Positions 15,055 to 25,800 of a stretch of 64,000 nt of DNA are shown piece after piece (position 1 is the first letter of the stretch; every line of letters starts with the position of its first letter). Below the pieces are notes generated by a model. The model was not told the origin of the DNA and did no database searches. It saw only the letters and a program-made list of their open reading frames with translations. Source of the DNA: a virus. Position numbers and translations under genes: made by a program. The stretch lies in the IMG/VR virus record IMGVR_UViG_3300044612_002737, positions 1 through 64,000 of that record; one strand, written 5' to 3'.

Positions 15055-15531
15055 ATGTCCTTCGCAAACAACCAGGTCTTCGGTGATGACGTCACCGCCG
15101 TTTACGCTACCGAGGTTTACCCCCTCGGCACCGAGCGCCTCGTCCTCGGCTCCCAGACGGGTGTCGGCGACCAGGTCTGGATCTTCGTCAAGACCGACGG
15201 CGATCTGGTGGCCGGTGACGTGCTCCAGCGCAAGCTCACCTCGACCAACGGCAACGTCTCCCCGTCCGTGGGCACCGGTGCGCAGAACGCCGCGACCTTC
15301 GCGGGCGTGGCGGGCGGCACGGTGACCGCGGCGACGGCTCCGTACTGCTGGATCATCAAGCGCGGTGTGGTGTCGGCCAAGTCGGCCGCGGCCACGGCGG
15401 ACAACTTCCTCGTCGTCGGCGTCACGGCGAAGTCGGTCACCACGACCAGCTCCGCCACCACGGCTTCGTTCGGGTACGCGTTCGCCGCCAACTCGGGCGG
15501 GTTCGTCTCCTGCTACATCAGCGCTCTCTGA
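15055..15531 (+). CDS. Capsid decoration-like protein
   Basis: A 158-aa Ala/Thr/Gly-rich beta protein directly after the capsid gene, with a strong TAGGAGG site. Phrases like LGTERLVLGSQTGVGDQVWI and GDVLQRKLTSTNGNVS fit a short jelly-roll or barrel such as a capsid cement protein (DUF2190-like in style). The position immediately downstream of the coat protein supports a head-surface role. The name is inferred. Confidence 0.6.
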   Translation: MSFANNQVFGDDVTAVYATEVYPLGTERLVLGSQTGVGDQVWIFVKTDGDLVAGDVLQRKLTSTNGNVSPSVGTGAQNAATFAGVAGGTVTAATAPYCWIIKRGVVSAKSAAATADNFLVVGVTAKSVTTTSSATTASFGYAFAANSGGFVSCYISAL

Positions 15532-15574
15532 GCACTGATGTGGTAGGCTAGGCCAGAACAGTTAGGAGGCGGGC

Positions 15575-17089
15575 ATGGACACTTCGCTTGGAGCGCTTCG
15601 CGCCCGCCTCTTCAACTTCCGGGCCTGGGACAGCACGGGCACGACCCTCGACAACCGGATCCGAGAGGCGATGAACACCGCCCTCGACCGGATCTCGGGG
15701 GACGTGCCCGAAGCTGTTATTCCCGACGACGAACACGTCGTCCTTCTCCCCGACGCCATCGGGGAAGATGCCGCGGTGCAAGCGCGGCTCGCTACGACCT
15801 CGGACACTCGTGTCCTCGAGTTCGTCACCACTTCTGGCGCTCCCCTCTCAGGGTCGAGCCCCTGGCTGCCCACCGTCGACGGGACGTGGGACGGCATCAT
15901 GCACTTCGAGCTCAAGGACTCGAGCGGCCAGCGCCATCGGCGCCAGAGCCGCGAGTTCTGGATCCAGAAGCCCGGCGGTGGGTCACCCGACCGCTACTAC
16001 GTGACCATCGACCGGCCGTGGACGTCGGGCGTCGAGACGGGCATGCCGTTCCGCATGTACCAGCCCGAGTTCTTCGTCACCGACGACGTGACGCGGGTCC
16101 TCGAGCCGGCGCGCATCTACGACGAGACCCGGCAGCAGGTTTGGGCCATCGACACGGGTGGGGCCTACCGTCAGGACATGACGGACTTCCTCGGCGAGGA
16201 CAAGGGCCGCCCCTACCGGTTCTGGCGCGGTCGCCACTTCCAGCTCCCCGCTCCGACGACTGCGCCGACGGCGGACGCCGGCACCCAGGGCGTCAACCCC
16301 TGGCTCGGCCCGGAGTGGGAAGGCACGTTCCGCTTCGTCTACACCTACGTCTGGGGTCGCAAGGACCCGGAGTGGCAGACGTCGCCCGGTACGAGCACGT
16401 CGTCGAACGGCATCTTCGACCCGCAGTGGGAGAGCGCCCCGTCGCCGGTCAGCGCGTCCTACGTGCAGACGGGCGCGACGGCGGCCCTCGCCATCAAGAT
16501 CACCGGCTCGAACATCGACGCCATGATGGACTTCGGCGACAGCACGACGCTCCGCTACAGCCGTAGCGGGATGCGCCTGCGCATCTACGTGGCGCGTGAC
16601 GCGGTGGCGACGACGAACACCTACGGCACCGGCTTCAACCGGGTCGAGACGAACGGCAAGTTCTACCTCCTCGCTGAGGTCGAGCCGACGTCTGGAACCT
16701 ACACATGGACCGGCGAGCGCGTCCCCGACTACGAGCGCGAGCTTCGGCACAGCACCGGCTACTACTCGTACAGCGTCTTCCCGCATCAGGACGACCGCTA
16801 CGAGCTCGACTTTCGCGTGCAGCGCCTGCCGAAGGCCCTGAAGAACGACCAGGACACCGTGCCGATCCAGCGCGACGCCGTGATGCCGTACATCGAGCTC
16901 TCGCTGTACTATATGTGCCTGCTCGACGGCGTCGACCAGACCGGCGCGCAGGTCCACCTCTCTCGCTACAACGAGCTGTGCCGGCACTTCCGAAAGCGGT
17001 ACGCCAACCCCGGAGGCGCGGTCGACCCCGTCCCGCTCACCGGCTACCAGTCTCGTTTCCGCTTCGGTAGATATTCGAACACTAGCTGA
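15575..17089 (+). CDS. Head-tail adaptor (connector) protein
   Basis: A 504-aa protein. The N-terminus, LRARLFNFRAWDSTGTTLDN then IREAMNTALDRISGDVPEAV, is the helical entrance typical of podovirus adaptors (P22 gp4 or T7 tubular-A type). Near the end, YNELCRHFRKRYANPGGAVD and a short aromatic tail repeat the usual adaptor ending. About 350 residues of beta-rich sequence (residues about 70-420) are inserted, more than in standard adaptors. TAGGAGG precedes the ATG. It should join the portal to the tail nozzle. Confidence 0.7.
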   Translation: MDTSLGALRARLFNFRAWDSTGTTLDNRIREAMNTALDRISGDVPEAVIPDDEHVVLLPDAIGEDAAVQARLATTSDTRVLEFVTTSGAPLSGSSPWLPTVDGTWDGIMHFELKDSSGQRHRRQSREFWIQKPGGGSPDRYYVTIDRPWTSGVETGMPFRMYQPEFFVTDDVTRVLEPARIYDETRQQVWAIDTGGAYRQDMTDFLGEDKGRPYRFWRGRHFQLPAPTTAPTADAGTQGVNPWLGPEWEGTFRFVYTYVWGRKDPEWQTSPGTSTSSNGIFDPQWESAPSPVSASYVQTGATAALAIKITGSNIDAMMDFGDSTTLRYSRSGMRLRIYVARDAVATTNTYGTGFNRVETNGKFYLLAEVEPTSGTYTWTGERVPDYERELRHSTGYYSYSVFPHQDDRYELDFRVQRLPKALKNDQDTVPIQRDAVMPYIELSLYYMCLLDGVDQTGAQVHLSRYNELCRHFRKRYANPGGAVDPVPLTGYQSRFRFGRYSNTS

Positions 17090-17130
17090 CGCCTCGTGTT
17101 ATACCGTACAGGCAACCCGAGGAGTCCCTC

Positions 17131-17550
17131 ATGCCCCAGACCACCAAGTTCTCGCGTCCCGATCTCGGCGACGTCTTCGTTCGGCGCAACCTCAACGGCA
17201 ACGACGAGGAGGCCATGATCCTCTGCGTCCAGACGAAGCCCAACGGGCAGCTCTGGCAGGCGGTCATGTCGACGAAGAACGGCACCGAGTTCGTCACCGG
17301 CGACGCCGAGTTCCGCAACATCCACGACTGGCGCCCCAAGGGCTGGCTCTACGACGAGACCACCGGTGCGTGGTTCTCGCCCGCGGACAAGGCGAAGCTC
17401 GACACCGAGCGCGCCGCGGCGGCGGCCACCAAGGAGCCGGAGACCAAGGACGAGTTCATCGTCGCTGATGCGTCCGAGATCACCAACGCGGTCACCAAGA
17501 AGCGCAGCACCATCCCGCTGCCGAAGGTGAGCGCACCGCCCCAGGTGTAG
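17131..17550 (+). CDS. Small virion-associated protein, unknown
   Basis: A 139-aa protein between adaptor and nozzle-like genes. The first 80 residues look beta-rich (EEAMILCVQTKPNGQLWQAV) with aromatic residues (DWRPKGWLYDE), followed by an Ala-rich helix and acidic tail. GAGGAG precedes the ATG. No family recognised; location suggests a head-tail joining or chaperone role. Confidence 0.55.
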   Translation: MPQTTKFSRPDLGDVFVRRNLNGNDEEAMILCVQTKPNGQLWQAVMSTKNGTEFVTGDAEFRNIHDWRPKGWLYDETTGAWFSPADKAKLDTERAAAAATKEPETKDEFIVADASEITNAVTKKRSTIPLPKVSAPPQV

Positions 17551-17553
17551 TAC

Positions 17554-19647
17554 ATGGCCGGTCCCGACAACCAGCGCAGCGCCAACTTCGTCATTCCGGC
17601 GGGTGAGAGCTCGCTCAACTACACGGCGAAGGCGCTCACCCAGAAGATCGTCAACTTCGAGTTCACGATCAAGCGCACGCTGGCGACGACTGTCGGGCCG
17701 ACCATCTACGAGCCAGACCGGCCGACCACGCCTGACCCGGCGCTCGTGTTTGGGGAGATGCACGGCATCTTCCACACGACGCTGCTGGGCGGGCAGATGG
17801 ACCTGCTGCTGGTTCGCAGCGGGACCAAGCTCTTCCGCCACGCCGGCTGGCAGCGTGGCTGGGAGGAGCTCTACACGGGCCTCACCTCGGACACTCGAGG
17901 TGGGGCGTTCCCCGACCAGTTTGTCGTGGTGAGCGACAAGGTCGTTTGGACGAACGGCATCGACGAGCCGCTCATCATCGACGCGCACGGCAACGCGACC
18001 CCTCTGGGGTTCAACATCGCGCCGTCCCCGCCCTCGGTCTACGGCCCGGGCCAGTTCGCCGCCACCAGCTTCTTCTACCCGAACGCCAGCGGCTACTCGT
18101 GGAAGGGCGACATCGGCACGCCAGGTGACGTGCTGAGCGGGACGCAGGGCGCTGTGCTCGATGGCGCTTGGTACTACTACGCCCAGTTCGAGGACATCTA
18201 CGGCAACATGAGCCCGCCGTCGCCGATCTCGAACGCGGCGTGGATCCGCACGGTTCAGGCCGACCCGTACAGCCCGAAGGCTGGTGGCGAGACAACCGGT
18301 GCGACCATCGACGACCTGACCCGGCAGTTCTTCATCCGGCTCACGTCGACCGGGCCGGAGCACACGGCCGCGACGCACATCTTCCGCACCCCGGACACGC
18401 GCCGCGCATCCACGAAGCCGCGGCAGCTCGTTCGTCTGGCGGGCCGCGAGCCGTCCATCTTCGGTGACCGCCGCGCGGACAGCGATCTCGGCGACGAAAT
18501 GGAGATGACCGTTGCGGTGCCGACGTTCCGCACGATGTGCGTTCACGAGGGGCGTCTCGTCATCGCGAACACGCCGGCCGACCCAGGCATCGTCCGCATC
18601 TCCGAGCCGGGGTTCGCGGGCACGTTCCTCGCCGACAACTTCAGCTACCCCGACGTCCACGGAGCTGACGTGATCGCGGTGGCATCCCACATGGGGATGC
18701 TCCTCGCCTTCACCGAGGGCGCGGTCTACGACATCACGCCAGACCCGCAGACTGGAACCCTCACCACGGGCCGCACGCTCATCCAGGGCATCGGCTGCAC
18801 GGCGCCACGCAGCATCTCGGCGCTCTACAACGGCTTCCTCATCTTCCTCGGGCGCGACGGTTTCTACTCCTGCGACGCGCGCGGGAGCATCAAGCTGATC
18901 AGCGACGACATCCACAAGGTCCTCAACTACGACATGAACACGTCGAAGTTCAGGAAGGCCGTGTCCGTCGTTGACCCGGTGAGCCGCGAGTACCACTGCG
19001 CCGTGCCCATCGCCGGCACGCCGGAGAACCGCATCACGTTCTGCTACGACGGGCAGAACTGGCGGCGCCACGACTTCGAGAGCCTGTCCATCGACGACAT
19101 CACGATCACCGAGGACTACCGCCAGCTCGTCCTGTTCGTGGGCAAGACCATCGGCTCCGTGAACCCGGCGTGGAACGTCTTCGTTAAGGACCGTGAAACG
19201 TCCAACTACGAGGTCCCGAGCCGCAAGGCGTACTACCGCTCGGGCTGGTTCTTCGGGGACGACACGGGCAGCACCTTCCTGCACGTTCGCACGCTCTACC
19301 TCGGCATGCTCGACTCGTGGAACGACAAGTTCACGATCCGATTCTTCCGCAACAACTCGTGGAAGCCGGTCATCGAGATGACGGACGTGCTCGCCATCGG
19401 CGTCGACGACGACAGCGACATGGTTCGCGACGTGGCCGGCTCGGCGATCATCGGACAGGCCCGCGTCCACGAGCCTCGTCTCTTCTGGCGCATGGTGCCG
19501 GTCGGCCTCGAGAACGCCTACTCGTGGGCCTTCGAGATCGAGGCGACCTACCCGACGCGCCTCAACCTGGCATCTGTCGCCTACGACGTCAGCGCGGCGT
19601 CTGGCGGCAACAACCGCGGCCGCGTGCCGCTGCGAGCCGACGTATGA
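17554..19647 (+). CDS. Tail nozzle-like beta protein
   Basis: A 697-aa protein made mostly of beta strands. Repeated blocks such as GGQMDLLLVRSGTKLF, FVVVSDKVVWTNGIDEPLII, MLLAFTEGAVYDITPD and FLIFLGRDGFYSCD look like blades of a propeller. Together with its place after the adaptor, this fits the tail tubular-B or nozzle class of podoviruses (T7 gp12, P22 gp10 role). The length is near that of T7 gp12. The N-terminus (AGESSLNYTAKAL) is a common phage start. Its stop overlaps the next ATG. Confidence 0.6.
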   Translation: MAGPDNQRSANFVIPAGESSLNYTAKALTQKIVNFEFTIKRTLATTVGPTIYEPDRPTTPDPALVFGEMHGIFHTTLLGGQMDLLLVRSGTKLFRHAGWQRGWEELYTGLTSDTRGGAFPDQFVVVSDKVVWTNGIDEPLIIDAHGNATPLGFNIAPSPPSVYGPGQFAATSFFYPNASGYSWKGDIGTPGDVLSGTQGAVLDGAWYYYAQFEDIYGNMSPPSPISNAAWIRTVQADPYSPKAGGETTGATIDDLTRQFFIRLTSTGPEHTAATHIFRTPDTRRASTKPRQLVRLAGREPSIFGDRRADSDLGDEMEMTVAVPTFRTMCVHEGRLVIANTPADPGIVRISEPGFAGTFLADNFSYPDVHGADVIAVASHMGMLLAFTEGAVYDITPDPQTGTLTTGRTLIQGIGCTAPRSISALYNGFLIFLGRDGFYSCDARGSIKLISDDIHKVLNYDMNTSKFRKAVSVVDPVSREYHCAVPIAGTPENRITFCYDGQNWRRHDFESLSIDDITITEDYRQLVLFVGKTIGSVNPAWNVFVKDRETSNYEVPSRKAYYRSGWFFGDDTGSTFLHVRTLYLGMLDSWNDKFTIRFFRNNSWKPVIEMTDVLAIGVDDDSDMVRDVAGSAIIGQARVHEPRLFWRMVPVGLENAYSWAFEIEATYPTRLNLASVAYDVSAASGGNNRGRVPLRADV

Positions 19648-21314
19648 GCTACATCTTCCCGCGGCGCGTCCTTCGGGCGCAGGACGTGCTCGACCCCATC
19701 GAGCTCACGCTCGACATCTCGCCGGCGGCCGAGCGGCTGTCGGGGCGGCTCAACGCGCACAACTTCAACCAGAACATCGCCGCCTCGGTGCCCGTCCAGG
19801 CCAACACGTTCTACTCGATGGGCCACTACGAGTTCGCCGTTCCATTCATCTGGACGGGCGCGAGCCCCAACTGGGGCTACCCGGACGCAGCGTTCGCGCC
19901 GGGCTTCGCCTACCAGGTCCAGAACAACTTCGAGTGGAACACCATCACGCAGACCGCGGGCGGCACGCCGGCGTCGTTCACGATCAACACGGGCAACAGC
20001 GTCCTATGGATCAACGCCTACGCGCAGTACCTCTGGTACGGGTTTGACCGCACGTCGGCGTTCTGGACCGGCTGGGGCGCGCGTGAGCAGCACCGCCACG
20101 ACGCTCAGTTCGAGCCCGCGAACATGCAGTTTGCCATCCGGGTGGACGGTAACATCATCCCCGAGACCATCACGGGCATCGACGACCTGACCTACCGCCC
20201 CTCGGTGCCGCTGAAGCCGAAAACCCAGCGCTCGGCCTCGTCGATCCTGCCCGGCCCTGCGGACATCCGCGGCGAGCAGACGGTGGCGCTCGGGCCGCCC
20301 TGCCTTCCGGTGCGCCTCGGCGCGCTGGTGCCCGTTCAGGCGGGCGCCCACACCATCGACATCGTCGTGCGCCGCGCCCCCCTGATCAACGCCAACAACA
20401 TCAAGACCTACAAGAGCAGCGACAAGGTCTACGTCTTCAGCCGCCAGCTCAACGTCATCGACCTCAAGAGCTTCCCGACCGACAGCGTCGGCGGCTCCGA
20501 GGTCTCGGCCCCGGCGTGGGACGAGGAAGAGCTCATCACGACGACGGAGATCTACACCGACCGCATGCAGCGCATCATCACGCGCAGCAACGCGATCCAG
20601 GAGGGCAACCTCTCTCGCGGCGCGCTGATGCACTACCACCTTCCGTCGCCGTTGCTCGGAGCCTACACGACCGAGGTCCACTACCCGACGGGTGAGGTCT
20701 TCAACAACGTCATGCCGGGGCAGAGCTCTGACACGGTGACGCTGACCCACTACGCCGGCCTGCCGCCGTCGGGCTGGGCGCTCGTGACGGACTTCGGTGC
20801 CGCTCCGGGTGGTCCGCTCTACCTCTCTGCCATCCCGACCCTCACGGCGAAGAAGCTGCTCGTGCTCGCGAACGTGCAGGTCCGCAACATCCAAGGTGAC
20901 ACCGTCTCGGATCGGAGCAGCTTCGTCGCGGCGGACATCGCGGCCTTTGCGCTCTTCCGCATCATGTGGCAGTCCACGACAGAGGCACCGACGACCTGGC
21001 ACTCCGGCACGGCGCCCGGCGACCCGCCGACGGCCGTCAGCGATGGCATGGTCAACAACTTCGTCTGGTGGCCGAGCGACCCGACGAGTGGCGCCGACCC
21101 AGCCAACCCGCTGAAGCGCCTGCCGCTCAAGGCCTACGGCCTCGAGCAGGTCGAGGTTCCGCTGATGATGCTGCTTGATCTCTCGACGGTCAGCCCGGCG
21201 ATCCCCGCGGTCAACATCGGCGTGTTCTGCGGGACGAGTGGCGGCTACGTCGGCGCCGACGTGCAGTTCGAGATTCGCTTCGGAAGCATCATCGCGCTTG
21301 CGCTGCGCGCGTAG
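19644..21314 (+). CDS. Virion protein, unknown (pairs with 21323-22132)
   Basis: A 556-aa beta-rich protein coupled by ATGA to the nozzle-like gene. It has a recurrent phage virion pattern of LNAHNFNQNIAASVPVQANT at the front and VPVQAGAHTIDIVVRRAPLI in the middle, also seen in weaker form in the next gene. Residues about 300-460 contain strand-turn repeats. It probably forms part of the tail hub or a spike, based on location between nozzle and ejection genes. Confidence 0.55.
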   Translation: MSYIFPRRVLRAQDVLDPIELTLDISPAAERLSGRLNAHNFNQNIAASVPVQANTFYSMGHYEFAVPFIWTGASPNWGYPDAAFAPGFAYQVQNNFEWNTITQTAGGTPASFTINTGNSVLWINAYAQYLWYGFDRTSAFWTGWGAREQHRHDAQFEPANMQFAIRVDGNIIPETITGIDDLTYRPSVPLKPKTQRSASSILPGPADIRGEQTVALGPPCLPVRLGALVPVQAGAHTIDIVVRRAPLINANNIKTYKSSDKVYVFSRQLNVIDLKSFPTDSVGGSEVSAPAWDEEELITTTEIYTDRMQRIITRSNAIQEGNLSRGALMHYHLPSPLLGAYTTEVHYPTGEVFNNVMPGQSSDTVTLTHYAGLPPSGWALVTDFGAAPGGPLYLSAIPTLTAKKLLVLANVQVRNIQGDTVSDRSSFVAADIAAFALFRIMWQSTTEAPTTWHSGTAPGDPPTAVSDGMVNNFVWWPSDPTSGADPANPLKRLPLKAYGLEQVEVPLMMLLDLSTVSPAIPAVNIGVFCGTSGGYVGADVQFEIRFGSIIALALRA

Positions 21315-21322
21315 GAGACGAC

Positions 21323-22132
21323 ATGGCGACCATCACCCCGGCGACCACCTACCCCGCCGGCGCGCTCAACATCGCGGGCCACAACGCCAACGTCTTCTCG
21401 ACGACCGCGGGCCAGGGCGTCATGTCCGAGCCGAACGGTGGCCTCGAGATCGCCAACCTCGACCCGTCGTTCGTCGTGCGCGACGAGCACGTCATGTCGG
21501 AAGAGGCCGTGATGGCGAAGGCCGAGGGCCTGACGATGCCGATGGACGTCTACAACAACGCCTTCGCCATGCGCGAAGAGGACGACCCCGTGTTCGTCCC
21601 CATCGGCGGCCTGTGCCAGCGGGTCTACATCCCGTACAACGTGTCGGCTGTCGTCTGGCAGTGGTCGTTCTACGTCGCGGTGTGGCGCCCGTTCATGGTG
21701 CGGACGTTCGAGGACCAGCTTCTCGGAGCGGACATCCCACAGGTCTCGGTGCGCCTGTTCATCGATGGCACCGAGTACCAGGCGTTCCGTCGTCCGCTGC
21801 CCGTGTCGGCAGACCTGTTCCTGTCGAGTGTGGCGGGAGTGGGCGCCAGTGGATCGGCGGACGCGCAGATCAACTACGAGAACGTCTCGGCGGTCTGGTA
21901 CGACATCAGCAAGCTCCAGACCGCGGTCACCGCGGGCTACCACGAGCTCAGCATCAAGCTCTACATGCCGCGCGTCCACTTCAACAACGACGAAGACGAG
22001 ACGCAGACCCAGGTCGGCGTGACGCGCTTTGCGACCACGCCAGTCAACGACGGCGACATCACCGTGCTCTCGACCGTACACACGCGCGTCACCCTCGGCA
22101 GCCGCAGCGTCCGATTCGTCATGTTCAAGTAG
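21323..22132 (+). CDS. Virion protein, unknown; smaller relative of 19644-21314
   Basis: A 269-aa protein. It shares with its neighbour an early HNANVFSTT segment and the TAGYHELSIKLYMPRV strand that parallels AGAHTIDIVVRR. It is beta-rich with several aromatic residues (VVWQWSFYVAVWRPFM). TAGGAGACGAC precedes the ATG. It may be a second component of the same structure. The relation is by eye; an alignment would settle it. Confidence 0.55.
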   Translation: MATITPATTYPAGALNIAGHNANVFSTTAGQGVMSEPNGGLEIANLDPSFVVRDEHVMSEEAVMAKAEGLTMPMDVYNNAFAMREEDDPVFVPIGGLCQRVYIPYNVSAVVWQWSFYVAVWRPFMVRTFEDQLLGADIPQVSVRLFIDGTEYQAFRRPLPVSADLFLSSVAGVGASGSADAQINYENVSAVWYDISKLQTAVTAGYHELSIKLYMPRVHFNNDEDETQTQVGVTRFATTPVNDGDITVLSTVHTRVTLGSRSVRFVMFK

Positions 22133-22159
22133 CCCGTCGCGCGCAGCAGCGCAACACGA

Positions 22160-22165
22160 TATACT
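22160..22165 (+). promoter_or_regulatory. Possible -10 element
   Basis: TATACT lies 18 bp before the ATG at 22183, but the -35 position holds TCGCGC, a poor match. It is listed because similar TATACT elements precede other genes in this genome. Confidence 0.25.
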
Positions 22166-22182
22166 CGGCGACGAGGTGAAAG

Positions 22183-22860
22183 ATGGCGGCTCTCCCTACC
22201 GCAACCAGTCCAGGGCCCGGAGCGGCTGTCGGCCTCGGTAGCAAGGTGGCCGGGCAAACGCTCGGCGGCTTCTTCGGCGGCTCGGTTGGCAGCACCCTCG
22301 GCGGCATGGTCGGTCAGGCGGCTGCCGACTACTTCAGCCCCCAGGCCCGCGCCCTACGCCAGCAGAGCGCGAAGGATGTCGCGGCGCTGAAGGAAGGGAA
22401 GCTTGGCTTCTCCGAGGCGGAGAAGAGCGGCATGCTGGCGCGCACCCTGCGCGGTCTCCAAGCAGGCGCGAAGGGCGCCGAGGACTATCTGCGGCGGCAG
22501 GCTGCGGCGGCCGGTGGCTTCGGTCGCAGCGGCGCGCAGACTCGCGCCCTCGGTCAGCTTGCGTCGGAGCGGGGTGAGCAGCTCGCGCAGCGCGCGGGCC
22601 AGATCGACGCGCTGTCCCAGGAGACGGCGCAGGAGCGCTTCAAGGACATCATGGGTCGCCTCAGCAAGAAGCGCGAAGAGCAGATGGAGCGTCTCGGTGG
22701 CGCAGCGCAGGCGCTGGCCAAGACGCCAGCTGCGTACGGTGTCGCGAGTCAGGCGGTCCAGAAGGCCGAAGAGGAACGCCTCAAGAAGTTCGCCGCCGAC
22801 AAGGAAAAAGAGCAAAGCGCCGCCGCAGCGGCGCAAGCCGGCCGCGTGGCAGGGGAGTAG
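22183..22860 (+). CDS. Probable internal (ejection) protein with glycine zipper
   Basis: A 225-aa protein. Residues about 15-45 have a glycine-zipper pattern (GGFFGGSVGSTLGGMVGQAA), able to insert in a membrane. The rest is an Ala/Arg/Gln/Lys-rich helical body. This resembles the smallest ejection proteins of podoviruses (T7 gp14, P22 gp7) that form a channel through the cell envelope. It begins the run of three alanine-rich proteins and the giant. GAGGTG precedes the ATG. Confidence 0.6.
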   Translation: MAALPTATSPGPGAAVGLGSKVAGQTLGGFFGGSVGSTLGGMVGQAAADYFSPQARALRQQSAKDVAALKEGKLGFSEAEKSGMLARTLRGLQAGAKGAEDYLRRQAAAAGGFGRSGAQTRALGQLASERGEQLAQRAGQIDALSQETAQERFKDIMGRLSKKREEQMERLGGAAQALAKTPAAYGVASQAVQKAEEERLKKFAADKEKEQSAAAAAQAGRVAGE

Positions 22861-22863
22861 AGC

Positions 22864-25800
22864 ATGGCATCACCGGTTTCCATCGGCGACCTCTACCTCG
22901 CAGGTCTTGCGGAAGAGTACGGCGACACTCCGTCTCTCGACCCCAAGCTCGTGGCTCAGCACGCCGCGCTGCTGAAGGTCTACGCCGATTTGGCGAAGGG
23001 CCTCGACGCGACGCAGGCGAAGCGCGCCCTCGCGCAGCTCTCCGAGCAGCAGAAGGCGTTCGCCACCGTCACGAAGGCTCGCGCGTCTGTGGCTGAAACG
23101 CGCGCTAAGAGCAGTCGCGTCACGGCTCAAAACTTTCAGGACGCCATCGAGGCTGCGGAAAAAGTCGACGCCGCGCTGACGCTGAAGGCGAACGTCACCA
23201 CGCCGCAGTACGAGGCGGCGGCGCGTTCCTTCACGCGGGCCAACGGTGGCGAAGCCGGAGCCGTCGCGGCAGCCCAGACGCTCACTTCATGGTTCGACGA
23301 CTTCACCAACCAGCCGTTGGGGCCGAGCCATCCGAACATCGACGTCATCATGAACCGCACGGCGGAGAAGCTGATCGGCGAACCGCTCACCGCCGAGTCG
23401 GCTCCGAGGCTCATCGCCGCGCTCGGGCAGGGTGGGTCTCAGCAGGTCCGGGACCGCTGGACCGAGCTCGTCAACGCAGGCGCCCTGCGCCGCGATGAGA
23501 CGATGGCGCTTCAGGCCCAGAACCGCGCAGAGCTCGACAGCATCAAGGACGCGGCGGGCAAGTACGCGCGCATCCAGGCGGGGTCTCCAGGCGCAGTGTC
23601 CATCGAGGCGCAGCTCGACAAGTTCACCAGCGACCTCGGCCCTCGACTGATGAAGGCGCTCGGGCGCGACGCCGCGGACATCGCAGCCGAGCAGGAGCTC
23701 GTCGTCACGCAGAACGCCCAGCTCGAGAAGATCAAGGGCGAGGCGGACCGCCTCGGCGAGATCATCTACGGCGGCCAGAAGGCGGACCCCATCGCGCGTC
23801 TGGTCGCGAGCCCGCAGTTCCGTGAGTGGGCCGAGGCCAACGGGATGCAGCTCGGTCAGGCGTCCGTCGACCCGACGACTGGCGAGACCACCTACACCCC
23901 AGGTGCCCAAGACGCGAAGGCCATTGCGCTGTACAAGTGGCAGTCCGAGCACCCGGGGCGCTACAGCCCGATCCGGCGCAACAAGTCGACCGGAGCGTTC
24001 GTGCGCGTGACCGTCGAGGACCCGGCCGTCAGGGAGCGGGTCATCGCGAAGTATCGCGCCGCGAGCGGCAAGTTCTACATGGACACCAACGGCAACCTCG
24101 TGCCGCCCCAGGCCGCGGCCGAGGCGCTCGAGAAGGGCGGCTACGCGCCTTCCGTGGAGATGGCGACTGTGGGCGGGAAGGCGTACCTTCGCAAGGCGGA
24201 CGGGACCGTGCTCGACGCGTCCACGGGTCAGCCTGCGACGGCACCGGAGGGTGCGAAGTTCGTCCCGGCGCTCTACTACGGAGCTGACGGGTCGACGCGC
24301 TACCTGACGAACGACGACATCAGCACGCCCGACAAGGTGGCCGCGCTGTTCTCCGCATCCGAAGGGGCCGCGGGCTTCGGCGTGTTGGAGCCGAGCGACG
24401 CTGAGGCGCTCCAGAAGCACGCGCGCATGGCACCCCTCGCCGAGCGCACCGAAGACCAGATGCGCAGCACCTGGACGAACACGGTCTCTGGCTACCTCGA
24501 CGCCAAGCACGCCGCGGACTACTCCGACCCCAACTTCGGGGGCGACACCATCTCACTGGATGGCGGCGCGATCCGCATCCCCGGTGGCGTACCCGCGACC
24601 ATCGAGATCCTCGAGACGAAGGACCGCTTCTCTCTCGGCGACGTTGCGAAGGGTTGGCGCCGTCGCATGAGCGAGGCGCACGCCGAGAAGCTCGCGGCGC
24701 AGGGCGTCCCGCAAGCAGACACGGCGTACCTCACCGGGCTCGCGCAGGAAGCTCGCGCAGAGTTCCTGGAGCGCCCGCCCGAGGCGGTTGCGCCTCCGAC
24801 CACGGTCAAGATCCCAACGACGACCGCGGGCGGCGTCGAGACAGGCGTTACGGTGCCCATCGCGTCTCCGGCTGCTGCGGCAGCTCGGGCTATGGGCAAG
24901 ACCGCGCCTTCGACGGCTACGGCGCAGATCCTTCAGGCCCCCGACGGGAAGCGCTACCGGTACGATACGGTGGCCCAAACGGTCACGCTGCTCGATCCGA
25001 AGGCGGGCGAGAAGAGCTCATGGACAATGGCCGACGTCGGAGAAATCAGCGCCGACTTGGCGCGCGCAGAGGTAGTCGACTTCGAGGGTCCGACCGGTGA
25101 CGTGTCCCCCGAAGCGGCGACGCCCGAAGCGGCGCCGACCGCAGCCGCCCCAGCGACGCCTCCCGCCCCTGCGGCTCCTGCCGCACCGCCGGCTCCGCCG
25201 GTGTTCCCAGAGGCGGCGCGTCGTCCCGAGGCGCCCTCTCCCCGTGTGACGCTCGTGCCGCCCGCGGCGCAGGCCATCGTAGACCGCACCGGCGAGCGCA
25301 CCTCCGTCGGTCAGCGCATCGGCGCTGCGGCAGCGGAGCTGTTCATCCCAGGCCGCCGCGGCGAGAGCGACGAGGCGGCTGCCGCGGGTGGTGGTGGTGG
25401 TGGGGCAGCGGCCCCGGGCGGCACCGCGCCCACGACCGGCCCGGCCGCGCCGCAGCGTGGTGAGGCTGGAGCCGCGCGCCGCCGTCCGATCCGCGACCTC
25501 ATCGAGCGCCTGCGCGGCCGCGGACCCGATGAGGGGATGCGCGCCGCGGACAAGAAGTTTGCCGAGGACGAGAAGAAGGCGGCGGAGCGCACCAAGGAGC
25601 GTGAGCGCCTCGGAGCCATCGGCGAGATGCCGGTGGCGCGCACGGATGTACTCACCGAGGCTCCCGACGTGACCGGAGCCAAGACGACGTCGACGCGAGA
25701 GGGCGCTCGCCCATCGGCGGCTCGCTTCGGCGCTGAGGGTACGCCCGAGAGTGAGGCGATCATGCGCGGCCGCGACGAGGCGCTCATGGGCCTCATTGGT

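Noticed and set aside
17044-19470. 808-codon antisense frame under the nozzle-like gene
   Set aside because: Shadow of the plus-strand gene, which has the beta-blade pattern and proper starts.
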